Assembly: GCF_020076305.1 (NCBI RefSeq)
Contig: NZ_JAIQXE010000003.1
Span: 124,001 to 188,000, forward strand
DNA: 64,000 nucleotides
Direction of reading: 5' to 3'
DNA from: Flavihumibacter profundi
GTDB lineage: Bacteria > Bacteroidota > Bacteroidia > Chitinophagales > Chitinophagaceae
Shown: positions 53,624 to 62,857 of the stretch, one piece after another
Position numbering within the stretch: position 1 is the first letter of the stretch
How the letters are laid out: every line of letters begins with the position of its first letter
Made by a program: the position numbers and the translations under genes
Notes under the pieces: generated by a model
The model's input: only the letters and a program-made list of their open reading frames with translations
What the model was told of the DNA's origin: nothing
Database searches by the model: none

Positions 53624-53648
53624 TGCTGCGAAATTAAGGCAATAAGCA

Positions 53649-54659
53649 TTAAGGGAACTTTTTGAGTAGTGTAAGCCGAAGCACCCATTCCAGCGATAAG
53701 CATACTATCGCTGCCAGCACTAATGGTAAAAACCTTTCGGTGTAACGGTGCAATGCGGTTACTTCAATGACTGACTTTTCGAGTTGGTCAATTTCACCAT
53801 AGATTTTCGCAAGTCCTTCATTATCCTTAGCCCTGAAATATTGTCCGCCGGTTTCACTGGCTATCTGGGTCAGTAACTTTTCATCAATATTTACTTTTTC
53901 CCGCTGCATTACTATTGAACCATCTGATGCCTGGACCGGTATAGGTGCAAAGCCTTCCGTACCAACCCCAATTGTATATACCCGGATACCTAATTTTTTG
54001 GCAATCTCCTTCGCCGTAACCGGCGGAATCTGTCCACCATTATTCTCACCATCGGTAAGCAGGATCACAACTTTACTCTTTGTTTTACTGTTCCTTAACC
54101 GGTCGGTGCTGGTTGCAAGTCCGGATCCTATTGCCGTACCGTCTTCAAGTAACCCACTTTGTATACCATATACCTGCGACTTCAGAACTGACTTATCTGT
54201 AGTTAACGGACAAAGCGTAAAGCTTTCACCGGAAAAAATTACCACTCCAATCCTGTCTGTTTTACGGGTATCTATAAATTGTGCAGCTACTTCCTTGGCA
54301 GCTTCCAGCCTGTTTGGGGTAAAGTCCTGGGCCAGCATACTGCCGCTTACGTCTATGCAGAGCACAATATCCACACCTTCCCCGCTTACCTGTTCTTCAT
54401 CGAACCTGGTTTGCGGCCTTGCCAATGCCATGATGATAAAGGCCATTGCAAGCAGCCTTAAAATAAATGGGAGATGCATCAGCTTTATTTTCCAGCCTTT
54501 TGAAGCCTTTTGAAGGTTAGTAGTTGATGGCACCAATAAGGTTCCGGCGCGGCCTGAATGTTTTTTCCAATACCACCAAATAAGTGCAGGTACTAATAAT
54601 AACAGCAGCATGACCCATGGCCATGCAAAGTGTACACTATTAAAATACCTTGTAATCAA
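53649..54659 (-). CDS. batA: VWA-domain membrane protein BatA-like
   Basis: A 336-aa membrane protein of the Bat (Bacteroides aerotolerance) family. One N-terminal membrane helix ('VMLLLLLVPALIWWYW') precedes a von Willebrand A domain whose metal-binding MIDAS motif is intact ('DVSGSMLAQ', with a threonine in 'LLEDGTAIG' and 'LLTDGENNGG'), and a C-terminal helix follows. The TTG start at 54659 overlaps the upstream gene's TGA and is needed to include the family N-terminus. It is the last gene of the moxR unit. Confidence 0.85.
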   Translation of the reverse strand: MITRYFNSVHFAWPWVMLLLLLVPALIWWYWKKHSGRAGTLLVPSTTNLQKASKGWKIKLMHLPFILRLLAMAFIIMALARPQTRFDEEQVSGEGVDIVLCIDVSGSMLAQDFTPNRLEAAKEVAAQFIDTRKTDRIGVVIFSGESFTLCPLTTDKSVLKSQVYGIQSGLLEDGTAIGSGLATSTDRLRNSKTKSKVVILLTDGENNGGQIPPVTAKEIAKKLGIRVYTIGVGTEGFAPIPVQASDGSIVMQREKVNIDEKLLTQIASETGGQYFRAKDNEGLAKIYGEIDQLEKSVIEVTALHRYTERFLPLVLAAIVCLSLEWVLRLTLLKKFP

Positions 54660-55576
54660 TTGCCGGTAATTTTATGGATTTGGCGGTTAATGTTTTCTAT
54701 TGCAGTTCCGATACCGTTAATAGCCTGCTCATTCTCGGGGCCGGTTGGCTGGTACCTGGCAAACTTAACAGCATCGGCTAACCGAAGAATTTGGGCAAGC
54801 TCTATCAAATCATCATTTTCTAAAACATTTTTCGCAGCTAAAACCAGCTGGTTGTTGCTGGCATCAGGCGCAATAACTATTTTTTCTTCCTTTAAATACT
54901 GACGCAAAATTTCATTTAATTGTATGATATAAGTCTTGAACTGCCCATTTTCCGGTAGCCTGGCTTTTTTTAATGTTTCAAGGGATGCCATTGCAACTTC
55001 AAACGGCGATTTCTTTGGACCCTTGATTTTAGGCTCTTCTGCAAGCAGTTGTTTCTTCTTTCTGAGCAGTAATACCAGGGCAGTTATCGCAAGAACAGTA
55101 ATAAATGCGATGATATAATTGATGTACAATGGTTCAACTGCCGGTACTTCAATGATATCTTTAAGGTCGTGGTAATCCTTAGCCGGCTCAGCAGATGAAT
55201 AGCCAACTTCGATCTTTAATGAATCAGTTAAAAGTTTTTTATTATTCACTGTTACACTCATCCTGGGAATAACCCGGCTGCCGGAATCGTAGGAGGTAAT
55301 TGTAAAAGTCTGCCTCAGTAAATTTCCCCCGACACTTGCCAAAGTGTCAAGTTTACCGGTATCCAGAATTTCAAAATGAGCCAGGCTGTCTAATGAAAAC
55401 CAGTTAATGCTAGTACCCGTTGGATATTCCGCTTCCAATTGTAGTATTACAGGCTCACCTACCAGGATATGGTCTTTAGTAACAGATGCCTTCGCCCGTA
55501 TATCCTGGGCCTGTAATAAGCCAAAGTTCATTACAAAACATAAGGCCAACACTATATTTACACCGCGCTTTGACAT
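54656..55576 (-). CDS. Membrane protein of the moxR/Bat locus
   Basis: A 306-aa protein between the DUF58 and batA genes. A signal peptide ends 'GLLQAQD'. Residues 20-150 form a beta-sandwich-like extracytoplasmic domain ('VTKDHILVGEPVILQLEAEYP' style, reminiscent of BatD). A membrane helix ('YIIAFITVLAITALVLLL', about 155-175) and a basic, helical cytoplasmic tail follow, including 'YLKEEKIVIAPDASN'. Its role is likely to hold the VWA partner with the MoxR ATPase; no enzyme motif is seen. Confidence 0.7.
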   Translation of the reverse strand: MSKRGVNIVLALCFVMNFGLLQAQDIRAKASVTKDHILVGEPVILQLEAEYPTGTSINWFSLDSLAHFEILDTGKLDTLASVGGNLLRQTFTITSYDSGSRVIPRMSVTVNNKKLLTDSLKIEVGYSSAEPAKDYHDLKDIIEVPAVEPLYINYIIAFITVLAITALVLLLRKKKQLLAEEPKIKGPKKSPFEVAMASLETLKKARLPENGQFKTYIIQLNEILRQYLKEEKIVIAPDASNNQLVLAAKNVLENDDLIELAQILRLADAVKFARYQPTGPENEQAINGIGTAIENINRQIHKITGN

Positions 55577-55583
55577 ATCCTGG

Positions 55584-56453
55584 CTAACTTCTTCCGATAA
55601 AAAATTTCTGCAATACCTTTACATAATCTTCTTTTGTGGCAATGTGCAACAAGTCGCATCCGGCACGGAGAAATACCTGCTTGCACCATTCTGAATGCCT
55701 GAAAAATTCTTCCTGGTGGGCTTTCCGTACCAAATAATCTGATGTATCGAGGCACATTATATTTCCTGATTCTGAATCTTCCACTTCTATTATCCCTGCA
55801 TCCGGCAATTGCATTTCCATTGGATCATATACTTTAATTCCAATAACATCATGCTTCTTGCCGGCAACCCTTAACCCGTCCGCAAAATCCGGATCCAAAA
55901 AATCACTGAGTACAAAAACAATACATCTCTGGCGGGTTGTATTATTCAAATACCGTAAGGCCTGGGTAATATTTGTTCCTTTCCGTTTTCCCTCCCTGGT
56001 GAGCAATTCCCTTACAATATATAAACCATGATCCCGGCCTTTTTTGGGTGGTATATTTTTTTCAATGCTATCTGTAAATAAAACAGCTCCGGCTTTATCA
56101 TTATTACTGATGGCTGAGAAGGCAAGCACAGCACCAATTTCAGTTACCAGGTCCTTCTTGCGTGCATGCACGGTACCGAACAATGAACTGGCGCTGACAT
56201 CTACCAGCAACATCATTGTAAGTTCCCTTTCTTCCTCAAAAAGCTTACTGAAAGGATGGTTAAACCTGGCTGAAACATTCCAGTCAATAAACCGTACATC
56301 ATCACCAGCCTGGTATTCCCGCACTTCTTTAAAAGACATGCCCTTACCCTTAAACGCACTATGGTATTCACCTGTAAACAGGTGCCGTGTGAGCTTCTTG
56401 CTTTTTATTTCAAGCTCTTTTACTTTTTTTAATATTTCTGCCGTGGACAGCAA
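55584..56453 (-). CDS. DUF58 / VWA-like protein
   Basis: A 289-aa soluble protein with the DUF58 signature 'GEYHSAFKGKGMSFKEVREYQAGDDVRFIDWNVSAR' region (about residues 28-63), followed by a VWA-like fold ('LLVDVSASSLFG', where the MIDAS DxSxS is preserved as 'DVSAS', and 'VLSDFLDPDF'). It begins with TTG at 56453, since no ATG is available near the family start. It sits between moxR and the membrane protein, the common moxR-DUF58-VWA order. Confidence 0.85.
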   Translation of the reverse strand: MLSTAEILKKVKELEIKSKKLTRHLFTGEYHSAFKGKGMSFKEVREYQAGDDVRFIDWNVSARFNHPFSKLFEEERELTMMLLVDVSASSLFGTVHARKKDLVTEIGAVLAFSAISNNDKAGAVLFTDSIEKNIPPKKGRDHGLYIVRELLTREGKRKGTNITQALRYLNNTTRQRCIVFVLSDFLDPDFADGLRVAGKKHDVIGIKVYDPMEMQLPDAGIIEVEDSESGNIMCLDTSDYLVRKAHQEEFFRHSEWCKQVFLRAGCDLLHIATKEDYVKVLQKFFIGRS

Positions 56454-56465
56454 GGGTAATTAATA

Positions 56466-56478
56466 GTGAATCGTGAAT
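56466..56478. repeat. GTGAATCGTGAAT intergenic repeat copy
   Basis: An exact 13-mer identical to the one at 19170-19182, in the 46-bp spacer between the moxR and DUF58 genes. Confidence 0.6.
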
Positions 56479-56499
56479 AATGTATGGTCAATAATATTA

Positions 56500-57501
56500 T
56501 CAGGGCACCTGTATGGTTTTCAAAATGTCCTCTATGATCTGTTCTACGTTAATATTTTCAGCTTCTGCTTCGTAGGTCAGTCCAAGCCTGTGGCGTAATA
56601 CATCTTTTGCAATGGCCTTCACATCTTCAGGAATTACAAATGCACGTTTAGATAAGTATGCATAAGCCTTTGCCGCCAGCGCCAGGTTGATACTTGCCCT
56701 TGGCGACCCACCATAAGAAATCAGAGGTTGCAATTTTGACAGACCGTATTGATCAGGATTTCGTGTTGCAAATACGATATCCAGGATATATTGCTCAATT
56801 TTCTCATCCATATATATCTTACGTGTCAGCTCCTTTGCCTCCAGCATATCCTGGATATTTACCACTGGTTCAATCCTGGGAGGTTTCATGCCCTGCACAT
56901 TCTGCCGGATGATCATCTGCTCTTCCTGCTTACTGGGATAGCCTACTATCACTTTCATGATAAACCTGTCTATCTGCGCTTCAGGGAGCGGATATGTACC
57001 TTCCTGCTCTAACGGGTTTTGGGTGGCTAAAACCAGGAAAGGTTCTTCCAGTGGATAGGTACTATCGCCGATGGTTACCTGCCGTTCCTGCATAGCCTCC
57101 AATAATGCACTCTGCACTTTGGCAGGAGCCCTGTTTATTTCATCAGCCAGTATGAAGTTGGCAAAAATGGGGCCCTTCCTGACTACAAATTCATTGCGCT
57201 GCTGTTGGTAAATCATGGTTCCAATTACGTCAGCAGGCAATAAATCGGGTGTAAATTGTATCCTGCTGAATTTGGCATGAACGGCCTGCGCAAGCGATTT
57301 AATTGTAAGTGTTTTTGCCAGGCCAGGCACCCCTTCCAGTAAAACATGGCCATTGCTAAGCAAGCCTATCAGCAGGCGGTCCAGCATATTCTGCTGGCCA
57401 ACGATAACCCTTCCCACCTCATCACGCAGGCGGTCAATAAAAACACCCTGGTATTGAATTTTCTCATTCAATTGACGGATATCTTCCGAAGTTGGCAACA
57501 T
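56500..57501 (-). CDS. moxR: MoxR family AAA+ ATPase
   Basis: A 333-aa AAA+ ATPase, chaperone-like, acting with VWA-domain partners. Walker A is 'GVPGLAKT' (in 'LLEGVPGLAKTLTIK'), Walker B is 'LADEINRAP' and sensor-type motifs include 'ATQNPLEQEGTYPLPEAQ' and a C-terminal lid with 'GGSPRASINLALAAKA'. It opens a four-gene unit: moxR, DUF58, membrane protein, batA. The closest known systems give aerotolerance or metal-cofactor activation; the client here is unknown. Confidence 0.93.
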   Translation of the reverse strand: MLPTSEDIRQLNEKIQYQGVFIDRLRDEVGRVIVGQQNMLDRLLIGLLSNGHVLLEGVPGLAKTLTIKSLAQAVHAKFSRIQFTPDLLPADVIGTMIYQQQRNEFVVRKGPIFANFILADEINRAPAKVQSALLEAMQERQVTIGDSTYPLEEPFLVLATQNPLEQEGTYPLPEAQIDRFIMKVIVGYPSKQEEQMIIRQNVQGMKPPRIEPVVNIQDMLEAKELTRKIYMDEKIEQYILDIVFATRNPDQYGLSKLQPLISYGGSPRASINLALAAKAYAYLSKRAFVIPEDVKAIAKDVLRHRLGLTYEAEAENINVEQIIEDILKTIQVP

Positions 57502-57646
57502 ATATGGATTTTATTGGTGCAAAATACGTACTCTACCCATGCAATTCTTCAGCCAATTTGAATAAAACATTTGCCACACCCCTAATATTTTTTTAAGATT
57601 ACAATAAAAGCCCCGATTTTCTGTTATTAATAGCAAATCCACCCTT

Positions 57647-58123
57647 ATGAATAAAAGCATTCGGAATGCTTTATTTTGCTTACCAATTATCCTTTTTATT
57701 ACTGCGTTTAATGCCTGTAGTAAGGGCGGAAATAAACCTGCAGCTACAAAAACTGAACTCCTGACACAAAAAGCCTGGAAAATAGACAAATCAGGTATAG
57801 ATGCCGATAAAAACGGCACCATAGATATCGCAGACACATGGAAAAGCTGCAACTTAGACAACACATTTTTATTTATAGTGGGTGGCGCCGGAAACTTTGA
57901 CGAAGGTGCTACAAAATGTACTGATACCGATCCGCAAACCGGTTATTTTGACTGGGCTTTTAAAAACCAGGAATCAATGCTTACTGGTAATATTTCTCAA
58001 TTAGGATTTTCAGGCGATGCCAATATTTCTGTATTGGATACTGCAACACTTGAACTCAACAGAGATATTACCGTTCAGGGTTACCCCTCTCAGGTCCGTT
58101 ACATTTTTCGTTTCAAACATTAA
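57647..58123 (+). CDS. Small lipoprotein, lipocalin-like
   Basis: A 158-aa exported lipoprotein (lipobox 'FNAC'). The mature part begins 'TKTELLTQKAWKIDKSG', a pattern common in Bacteroidota lipocalin-like lipoproteins that begin with a strand ending in W. Two cysteines ('WKSCNLDN', 'ATKCTDTD') could form a disulfide. The beta-rich body ends 'VRYIFRFKH'. No ligand is predicted. A terminator follows. Confidence 0.72.
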   Translation: MNKSIRNALFCLPIILFITAFNACSKGGNKPAATKTELLTQKAWKIDKSGIDADKNGTIDIADTWKSCNLDNTFLFIVGGAGNFDEGATKCTDTDPQTGYFDWAFKNQESMLTGNISQLGFSGDANISVLDTATLELNRDITVQGYPSQVRYIFRFKH

Positions 58124-58172
58124 ATTCACCCGAAGATATTCATCGTTTTTTATCTGCTGATTTCATAAACAG

Positions 58173-58206
58173 AGCCCCTGTATATCTATACGGGGGCTAT
58201 ATTTTT
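58173..58206 (+). terminator. Rho-independent terminator
   Basis: An 11-bp stem (58173-58183 with 58188-58198, one G-U pair) around an ATCT loop, followed by ATATTTTTT. It lies 50 bases after the lipoprotein stop and abuts the nadE stop. Confidence 0.75.
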
Positions 58207-59916
58207 TCAGCTGAGGTATTTACCCACAATTGGCATCCTGCGTCCAACCCCGAATGCCTTGCAACTTACCCTGATGATCGGGCAGAATTGATTTCGCTTA
58301 TATTCATTGGTATTTACCATTTTAAGAACTCGATTCACCAATGCCTCATCAATGCCCATTGCGATTATCTCAGAAGGCCCCTGCCTTCTCTCTATATACT
58401 GGTACAATACTTTATCCAGCAAATCATATTCAGGTAAACTATCGCTGTCTTTCTGGCCTGGCCTGAGCTCTGCTGAAGGTGGTTTCGTAATGATGTTCAC
58501 AGGAATAATTTCCTTGTTCCGGTTGATGTACCTGGCGAGTGCAAATACCTGCATCTTATAAACATCACCCAACACACTCAATCCCCCTGCCATATCACCA
58601 TACAAAGTACCATACCCGGTGGCAAGCTCACTTTTGTTGGAGGTGTTTAATAGTATATAACCAAACTTATTGGCTATGGCCATTACGAGGTTGCCTCTTG
58701 AACGGCTCTGTATATTTTCTTCTGCCACACTAAAAGGCAGGTCCCTGAAAATGGGTTTTAATGATTCGATAAACACATCATAAATGGGCTTAATCGGAAT
58801 AATATCATAGGGGTTTCCAAGGTTCCTGCTCAATTGCTCTGCATCTGCAACAGAATGACCGGTAGAATATTGGGAAGGCATTAAAATAGCCCGTACATTT
58901 TCTGCACCTAATGCATCACAGGCAATTGCAAGGGTTACCGCACTGTCAATTCCGCCACTACTACCCAGTATCGCCTTCGAAAATCCCATCTTACTGAAAT
59001 AATCGCGGATACCCATTATCAAGGCACTGTATATCTCTGCAATATTGTTTTCATCGGTAAGGTAGCTTATGATTTTATTGGGGTCAGAAATTCTGGACAC
59101 CCGCATCTCCTTATCGAATTTCCGGATAGCCCTCTGAACCATTCCCTCACTTTTTTGGGTCGTTTCAAAATCAACGACCTGGAAATCTTCTTCAAAATAT
59201 TTCAGTTCCTTAACCAATTCGCCGGCAGCATTGTATACAAGGCTACCTCCATCAAATACAATTTCGGTCTGGGAGCCCACACAATTACAATACACCATGG
59301 GAATGCCGTATTCCATAACATTGGCCCTGACAATTTCCTTACGGTCGTCATCATGATCGTAATCGAACGGTGAAGCCGAAATATTGATCATCAGGTCAGG
59401 CTGCTGCTTCATCAATTCATTCATTGGACAAACCCTGTATAACGGGTTTTCGCTCAGGGCCCAGATATCTTCACAAATAGTAAGGGCGATGCGTTTACCT
59501 TTAAATGGAATTACATTCCACTGGTAACCGGGTTCAAAATAGCGGTACTCATCAAATACATCATAAGTCGGCAAACAGGTTTTGTGTGCAACAGCATGCA
59601 CTTTGCCATCATATAAAAACCAGGCTGCATTAAAAAGATCTTTACCTTCTCTTGCAGGATTTCTCTGCGGGCAGCCGACAATTACGCCGATCGTAGTGGC
59701 ATGTTCCTTCACCATTTCAATGGCTGCATAACACTGGTTAATAAAATCATCGAACTCCAGGAAATCCCGCGGCGGGTATCCACAGATACTTAACTCGGAA
59801 AATACGACAAGGTCGGCGCCCTGTGATTTCGCCTGGTTGACTGCCGAAATGATCTTTTGTGTGTTGGCTGTGAAATTGCCGATATGATAATTCTGTTGCG
59901 CCAGTGCGATCTTCAT
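58207..59916 (-). CDS. nadE: Glutamine-dependent NAD+ synthetase
   Basis: The last step of NAD synthesis, amidating deamido-NAD using ammonia from glutamine. At 569 aa it joins an N-terminal nitrilase-type glutaminase (E41 in 'VVFSELSICGYPP', the Lys in 'AHKTCLP', the nucleophile Cys in 'LTICEDIW') to a C-terminal synthetase with the PP-loop 'GSSGGIDSAVTLA'. It is divergent from gldB. Confidence 0.95.
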   Translation of the reverse strand: MKIALAQQNYHIGNFTANTQKIISAVNQAKSQGADLVVFSELSICGYPPRDFLEFDDFINQCYAAIEMVKEHATTIGVIVGCPQRNPAREGKDLFNAAWFLYDGKVHAVAHKTCLPTYDVFDEYRYFEPGYQWNVIPFKGKRIALTICEDIWALSENPLYRVCPMNELMKQQPDLMINISASPFDYDHDDDRKEIVRANVMEYGIPMVYCNCVGSQTEIVFDGGSLVYNAAGELVKELKYFEEDFQVVDFETTQKSEGMVQRAIRKFDKEMRVSRISDPNKIISYLTDENNIAEIYSALIMGIRDYFSKMGFSKAILGSSGGIDSAVTLAIACDALGAENVRAILMPSQYSTGHSVADAEQLSRNLGNPYDIIPIKPIYDVFIESLKPIFRDLPFSVAEENIQSRSRGNLVMAIANKFGYILLNTSNKSELATGYGTLYGDMAGGLSVLGDVYKMQVFALARYINRNKEIIPVNIITKPPSAELRPGQKDSDSLPEYDLLDKVLYQYIERRQGPSEIIAMGIDEALVNRVLKMVNTNEYKRNQFCPIIRVSCKAFGVGRRMPIVGKYLS

Positions 59917-60049
59917 GATATATTTTTTTTCCCGGACAATATTTATCGGATGGCTTGCGGTATTATTGCCCTGCGAATGTACACCAATCGGCCTTACTTA
60001 TGGCTTTCAGGCTGGTACAACAATATTGATGACCTAACGTTTTTTGTCC

Positions 60050-61069
60050 ATGAAATTCAGCAGTTATATTTTGATGGCAGTATTTTTCCTTGCTGCCTGC
60101 AAAAGCAATACCCCCAAAAGACCCGATGTTTCCGGCATCAGGGTAAACACCAAAATTGAGCGGTTCGATATTGCTTATTTTTCGCTCGATTCCAACCACC
60201 TGGAACAAGGAATGCAGTCCCTGGCAAAGCAGTATCCTTATTTTATCAATGATTTCACAGCCAATATCCTTGGTGTTGGTCCGTTAAACGATACCAATAC
60301 CACATTACCAACTGCAAACCGCCATTTTTTTACCAGTTATTATGGCGTTTACCAATCCACCAGCAAAGATTTTGCAAACCTGGAAAGCACTGAAAAAGAA
60401 TTAAACCAGGCGTTCAGCTACCTGAAATTTTATTTCCCCAACTATTCTGTACCCCGCTTTATTGGTTACATCGGCCCATTCGACGCCCCCGGTATTGCAA
60501 TAACCCAAAATTCAATTGCCATCGGCCTGCAATTATACGCAGGGAAGGATTTTCCGTTTTATACATCAGAGCCTGGGCAACAACTTTACCCAGCCTACAT
60601 TTCCCGCAGATTTGATAAGGCTTATATACCTTCTAATTGCATTAACGCCGTGGCTGAAGATTTATTCCCCGACAAAAGCCAGGGTTTGCCATTAATCGAA
60701 CAAATGATCGAAAAAGGAAAATACTGGTGGCTCACAGACCTGTTATTGCCTGATGAGCCGGACAGCATCAAAACCGGCTTTACAAAGGCGCAGCTGGATT
60801 GGTGCAAATCCAATGAAGGCGTTATCTGGAACCTCCTTCTGCAGAATGACCAGCTGTATACAACAGACCCTTCCATTATTCAAAATTATATTGGTGATGC
60901 GCCAACAACACAGGGATTTCCATCTGAATCTCCCGGAAATATCGGGCAATGGATTGGACTGCGCATAGTAGCTAATTTCCTGGAGAAGCATCCCGAAACT
61001 ACTGCACAACAATTGATGTTAATGCCAGCCAGGAATATCATTGATGGTGCGAAATATAAACCCAGGTAA
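60050..61069 (+). CDS. gldB: Gliding motility lipoprotein GldB
   Basis: A 339-aa lipoprotein (lipobox 'FLAAC') of the GldB family, required for gliding and T9SS function in Flavobacterium johnsoniae. Family features: 'IERFDIAYFSLD' near the N-terminus, and 'YPYFINDFTANILGVGP'. Homology of some GldB-like folds to peptidases has been suggested; no catalytic claim is made here. The start is ATG 60050; the TTG at 60044 is an alternative. gldC, its usual neighbour, is absent: a converging desaturase gene follows. Confidence 0.88.
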   Translation: MKFSSYILMAVFFLAACKSNTPKRPDVSGIRVNTKIERFDIAYFSLDSNHLEQGMQSLAKQYPYFINDFTANILGVGPLNDTNTTLPTANRHFFTSYYGVYQSTSKDFANLESTEKELNQAFSYLKFYFPNYSVPRFIGYIGPFDAPGIAITQNSIAIGLQLYAGKDFPFYTSEPGQQLYPAYISRRFDKAYIPSNCINAVAEDLFPDKSQGLPLIEQMIEKGKYWWLTDLLLPDEPDSIKTGFTKAQLDWCKSNEGVIWNLLLQNDQLYTTDPSIIQNYIGDAPTTQGFPSESPGNIGQWIGLRIVANFLEKHPETTAQQLMLMPARNIIDGAKYKPR

Positions 61070-61080
61070 CCGGCAATGGC

Positions 61081-62151
61081 TTATGGCCTTTCCCCAAGCG
61101 ACTTCATCATCCTGAAATGTGAAATCATGGAGGATGTCATGGTTGGATAGGTATGATATGGAAGATTAAATTCCTGGCAGGTCGACTGTACTATCTTGCT
61201 TATTGCTGGATAATGTACATGGCTTATCCTCGGGAAAAGATGGTGTTCCACCTGGTAATTGAGACCACCTACATACCAGTTAACGAATATATTCCCCGGT
61301 GCGAAATTTGCTGTAGTCCTGACCTGGTGCTCAGCCCAGGCATTTTCAATATGTGTATTCTCACCATCAATGTGTTCGAATTCAGTGTGCTCTACCACAT
61401 GGGCCAACTGGAAAACCAGGGCTAGTGTTAATCCCATTACAACATGCATAACCGCAAAGCCAATGGCCCAGGGCCCCCAGCCTACTGCAAGTACCGGGAT
61501 TGCAATATAGAAAATACCATACAACAATTTGCTGATCCAGAAAACAATATGGTCCTGTCTGCTCATTTTTTGCAACGGCGTTCCATTGACATTTTGCTTG
61601 AAGTATTTATTGAAATCCATTAGAAATACCCAGGCGAAAGATGAAATAGCATACACGCCAAGCACATAAATATGCTGAAACTTATGCGCAGGCACCCATT
61701 TCTGTGAGCGGCATTGGCGCATGAGCGGACTTTTCGCAATATCATCATCCATTCCATCTACATTGGTATAAGTATGGTGAAGTATATTGTGTTTGAACTT
61801 CCAGATAAAAGAATTACCACCTAAAGCATTGAGGCTTAAGCCAAGCAGGTCATTCACCCATTTCTTCGTAGAGTAACTGCCATGGCAGGCATCATGCATT
61901 ACATTAAACCCTATACTGGCCAGGATTGCTCCCAGTAAGCCAGAAAGTAAAATCTGGATGCCGCCGGAAAGCGGGAATACCAATAAGGACACATAGACTA
62001 AAATAGCTCCGGGTATTAATATCAGTGACTTTGCGTAGAGATTGAAGTCTCCGGTTTTCTTAAGGCCATTCTTATTGAAATACTGATCTACATTGGTTTT
62101 CAGGGCGGTAAAGAACAGGTTGTTCTTATTGTTAAAACTTACTTTAGGCAT
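61081..62151 (-). CDS. Membrane fatty-acid desaturase
   Basis: A ~356-aa integral membrane di-iron desaturase acting on acyl lipids or acyl-CoA. The three histidine boxes are complete: 'HDACHGS', 'HNILHH' and 'QVEHHLFP'. The Q-x-x-HH third box is typical of front-end (delta-5/6-like) desaturases, but no cytochrome b5 domain is fused. Four hydrophobic segments flank the boxes. Start chosen at ATG 62151 ('MPKVSFNN'); an upstream ATG at 62175 would add 8 residues. Converges with gldB. Confidence 0.88.
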   Translation of the reverse strand: MPKVSFNNKNNLFFTALKTNVDQYFNKNGLKKTGDFNLYAKSLILIPGAILVYVSLLVFPLSGGIQILLSGLLGAILASIGFNVMHDACHGSYSTKKWVNDLLGLSLNALGGNSFIWKFKHNILHHTYTNVDGMDDDIAKSPLMRQCRSQKWVPAHKFQHIYVLGVYAISSFAWVFLMDFNKYFKQNVNGTPLQKMSRQDHIVFWISKLLYGIFYIAIPVLAVGWGPWAIGFAVMHVVMGLTLALVFQLAHVVEHTEFEHIDGENTHIENAWAEHQVRTTANFAPGNIFVNWYVGGLNYQVEHHLFPRISHVHYPAISKIVQSTCQEFNLPYHTYPTMTSSMISHFRMMKSLGERP

Positions 62152-62252
62152 AAATACGGCTAATCTGCAAAGCATGCAATTTACTCCAATTATGCCATAC
62201 CGCGCTGTTAAATAATATCATGAGGGGTTAACAACTGTTTCAAATGCAACAA

Positions 62253-62741
62253 TTAACGTAATCCTGCCAATGGAATCATTTTCTTAAACAACTCTCTCGC
62301 TTCCTGCAATGCAGCGATATTATCAAATGCATCTTTTGGTATAAGGAAAAAAGAACGCTTATCGAAGTAAAGGTGGAAAAAGTAAGGGGTTTCAAGGAAT
62401 TTACTGAATCGTTGCCAGGGCCATAACTGTGTACCTCTTGTTGTATTCAACACTATTTCATCTGGATTAATAGACATCACGAAATCATCCTGGAATGTAG
62501 CCGCTTTTTTATAAATACTGTTGGGTAATATCCTCCAGATGGCCAGCATCAGGGCCATCCACAAAGTCGAAAACAACAAAAAAGCAAATGGTGATATTTT
62601 TTTAAAATATAATAGTACTGCGGCAACTATCGTAAAAAGGTTTATCAGAATTACCAGCAGCCTGATTTCAGGAAGTGAAAAAAAATGATAGCGCAAAGCT
62701 TGTATTACCTGTTTCCTGTCGTAAGAAAATGAAATATTCAT
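62253..62741 (-). CDS. YcxB-like membrane protein
   Basis: A ~162-aa protein with two adjacent membrane helices near the N-terminus ('LLVILINLFTIVAAVLLYF', 'FAFLLFSTLWMALMLAIW') and a C-terminal domain like YcxB/PH-like: 'DEIVLNTTRGTQLWPWQRFSKFLETPYFFHLYFDKRSFFLIPKDAF' in pattern. Function is unknown. The start is ATG 62741; a longer open frame to 62852 would run through the terminator of the gene upstream and is rejected. Confidence 0.72.
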   Translation of the reverse strand: MNISFSYDRKQVIQALRYHFFSLPEIRLLVILINLFTIVAAVLLYFKKISPFAFLLFSTLWMALMLAIWRILPNSIYKKAATFQDDFVMSINPDEIVLNTTRGTQLWPWQRFSKFLETPYFFHLYFDKRSFFLIPKDAFDNIAALQEARELFKKMIPLAGLR

Positions 62742-62791
62742 AGCAGCTTGATTTTTCCAATTGCATTTTGTGCCTGTAAAGTAATAAAAGC

Positions 62792-62831
62792 TGCAAAACA
62801 AACCACCCCGGTCCTTTGGGAACCAGGGCGG
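62792..62831 (-). terminator. Terminator of the micro-lipoprotein gene
   Basis: On the minus strand a 12-bp stem with one bulge (CCGCCCTGGTTCC with GGACCGGGGTGG, loop CAAA, 62803-62831) is followed by TTTGTTTTG. It lies 27 bases past the 38-aa lipoprotein stop. Confidence 0.7.
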
Positions 62832-62857
62832 AATTGTCAATTCATTTACCAATCAGT

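Noticed and set aside
62253-62852. Longer form of the YcxB-like protein from TTG 62852.
   Set aside because: The extension would be translated across the terminator hairpin of the upstream micro-lipoprotein gene.
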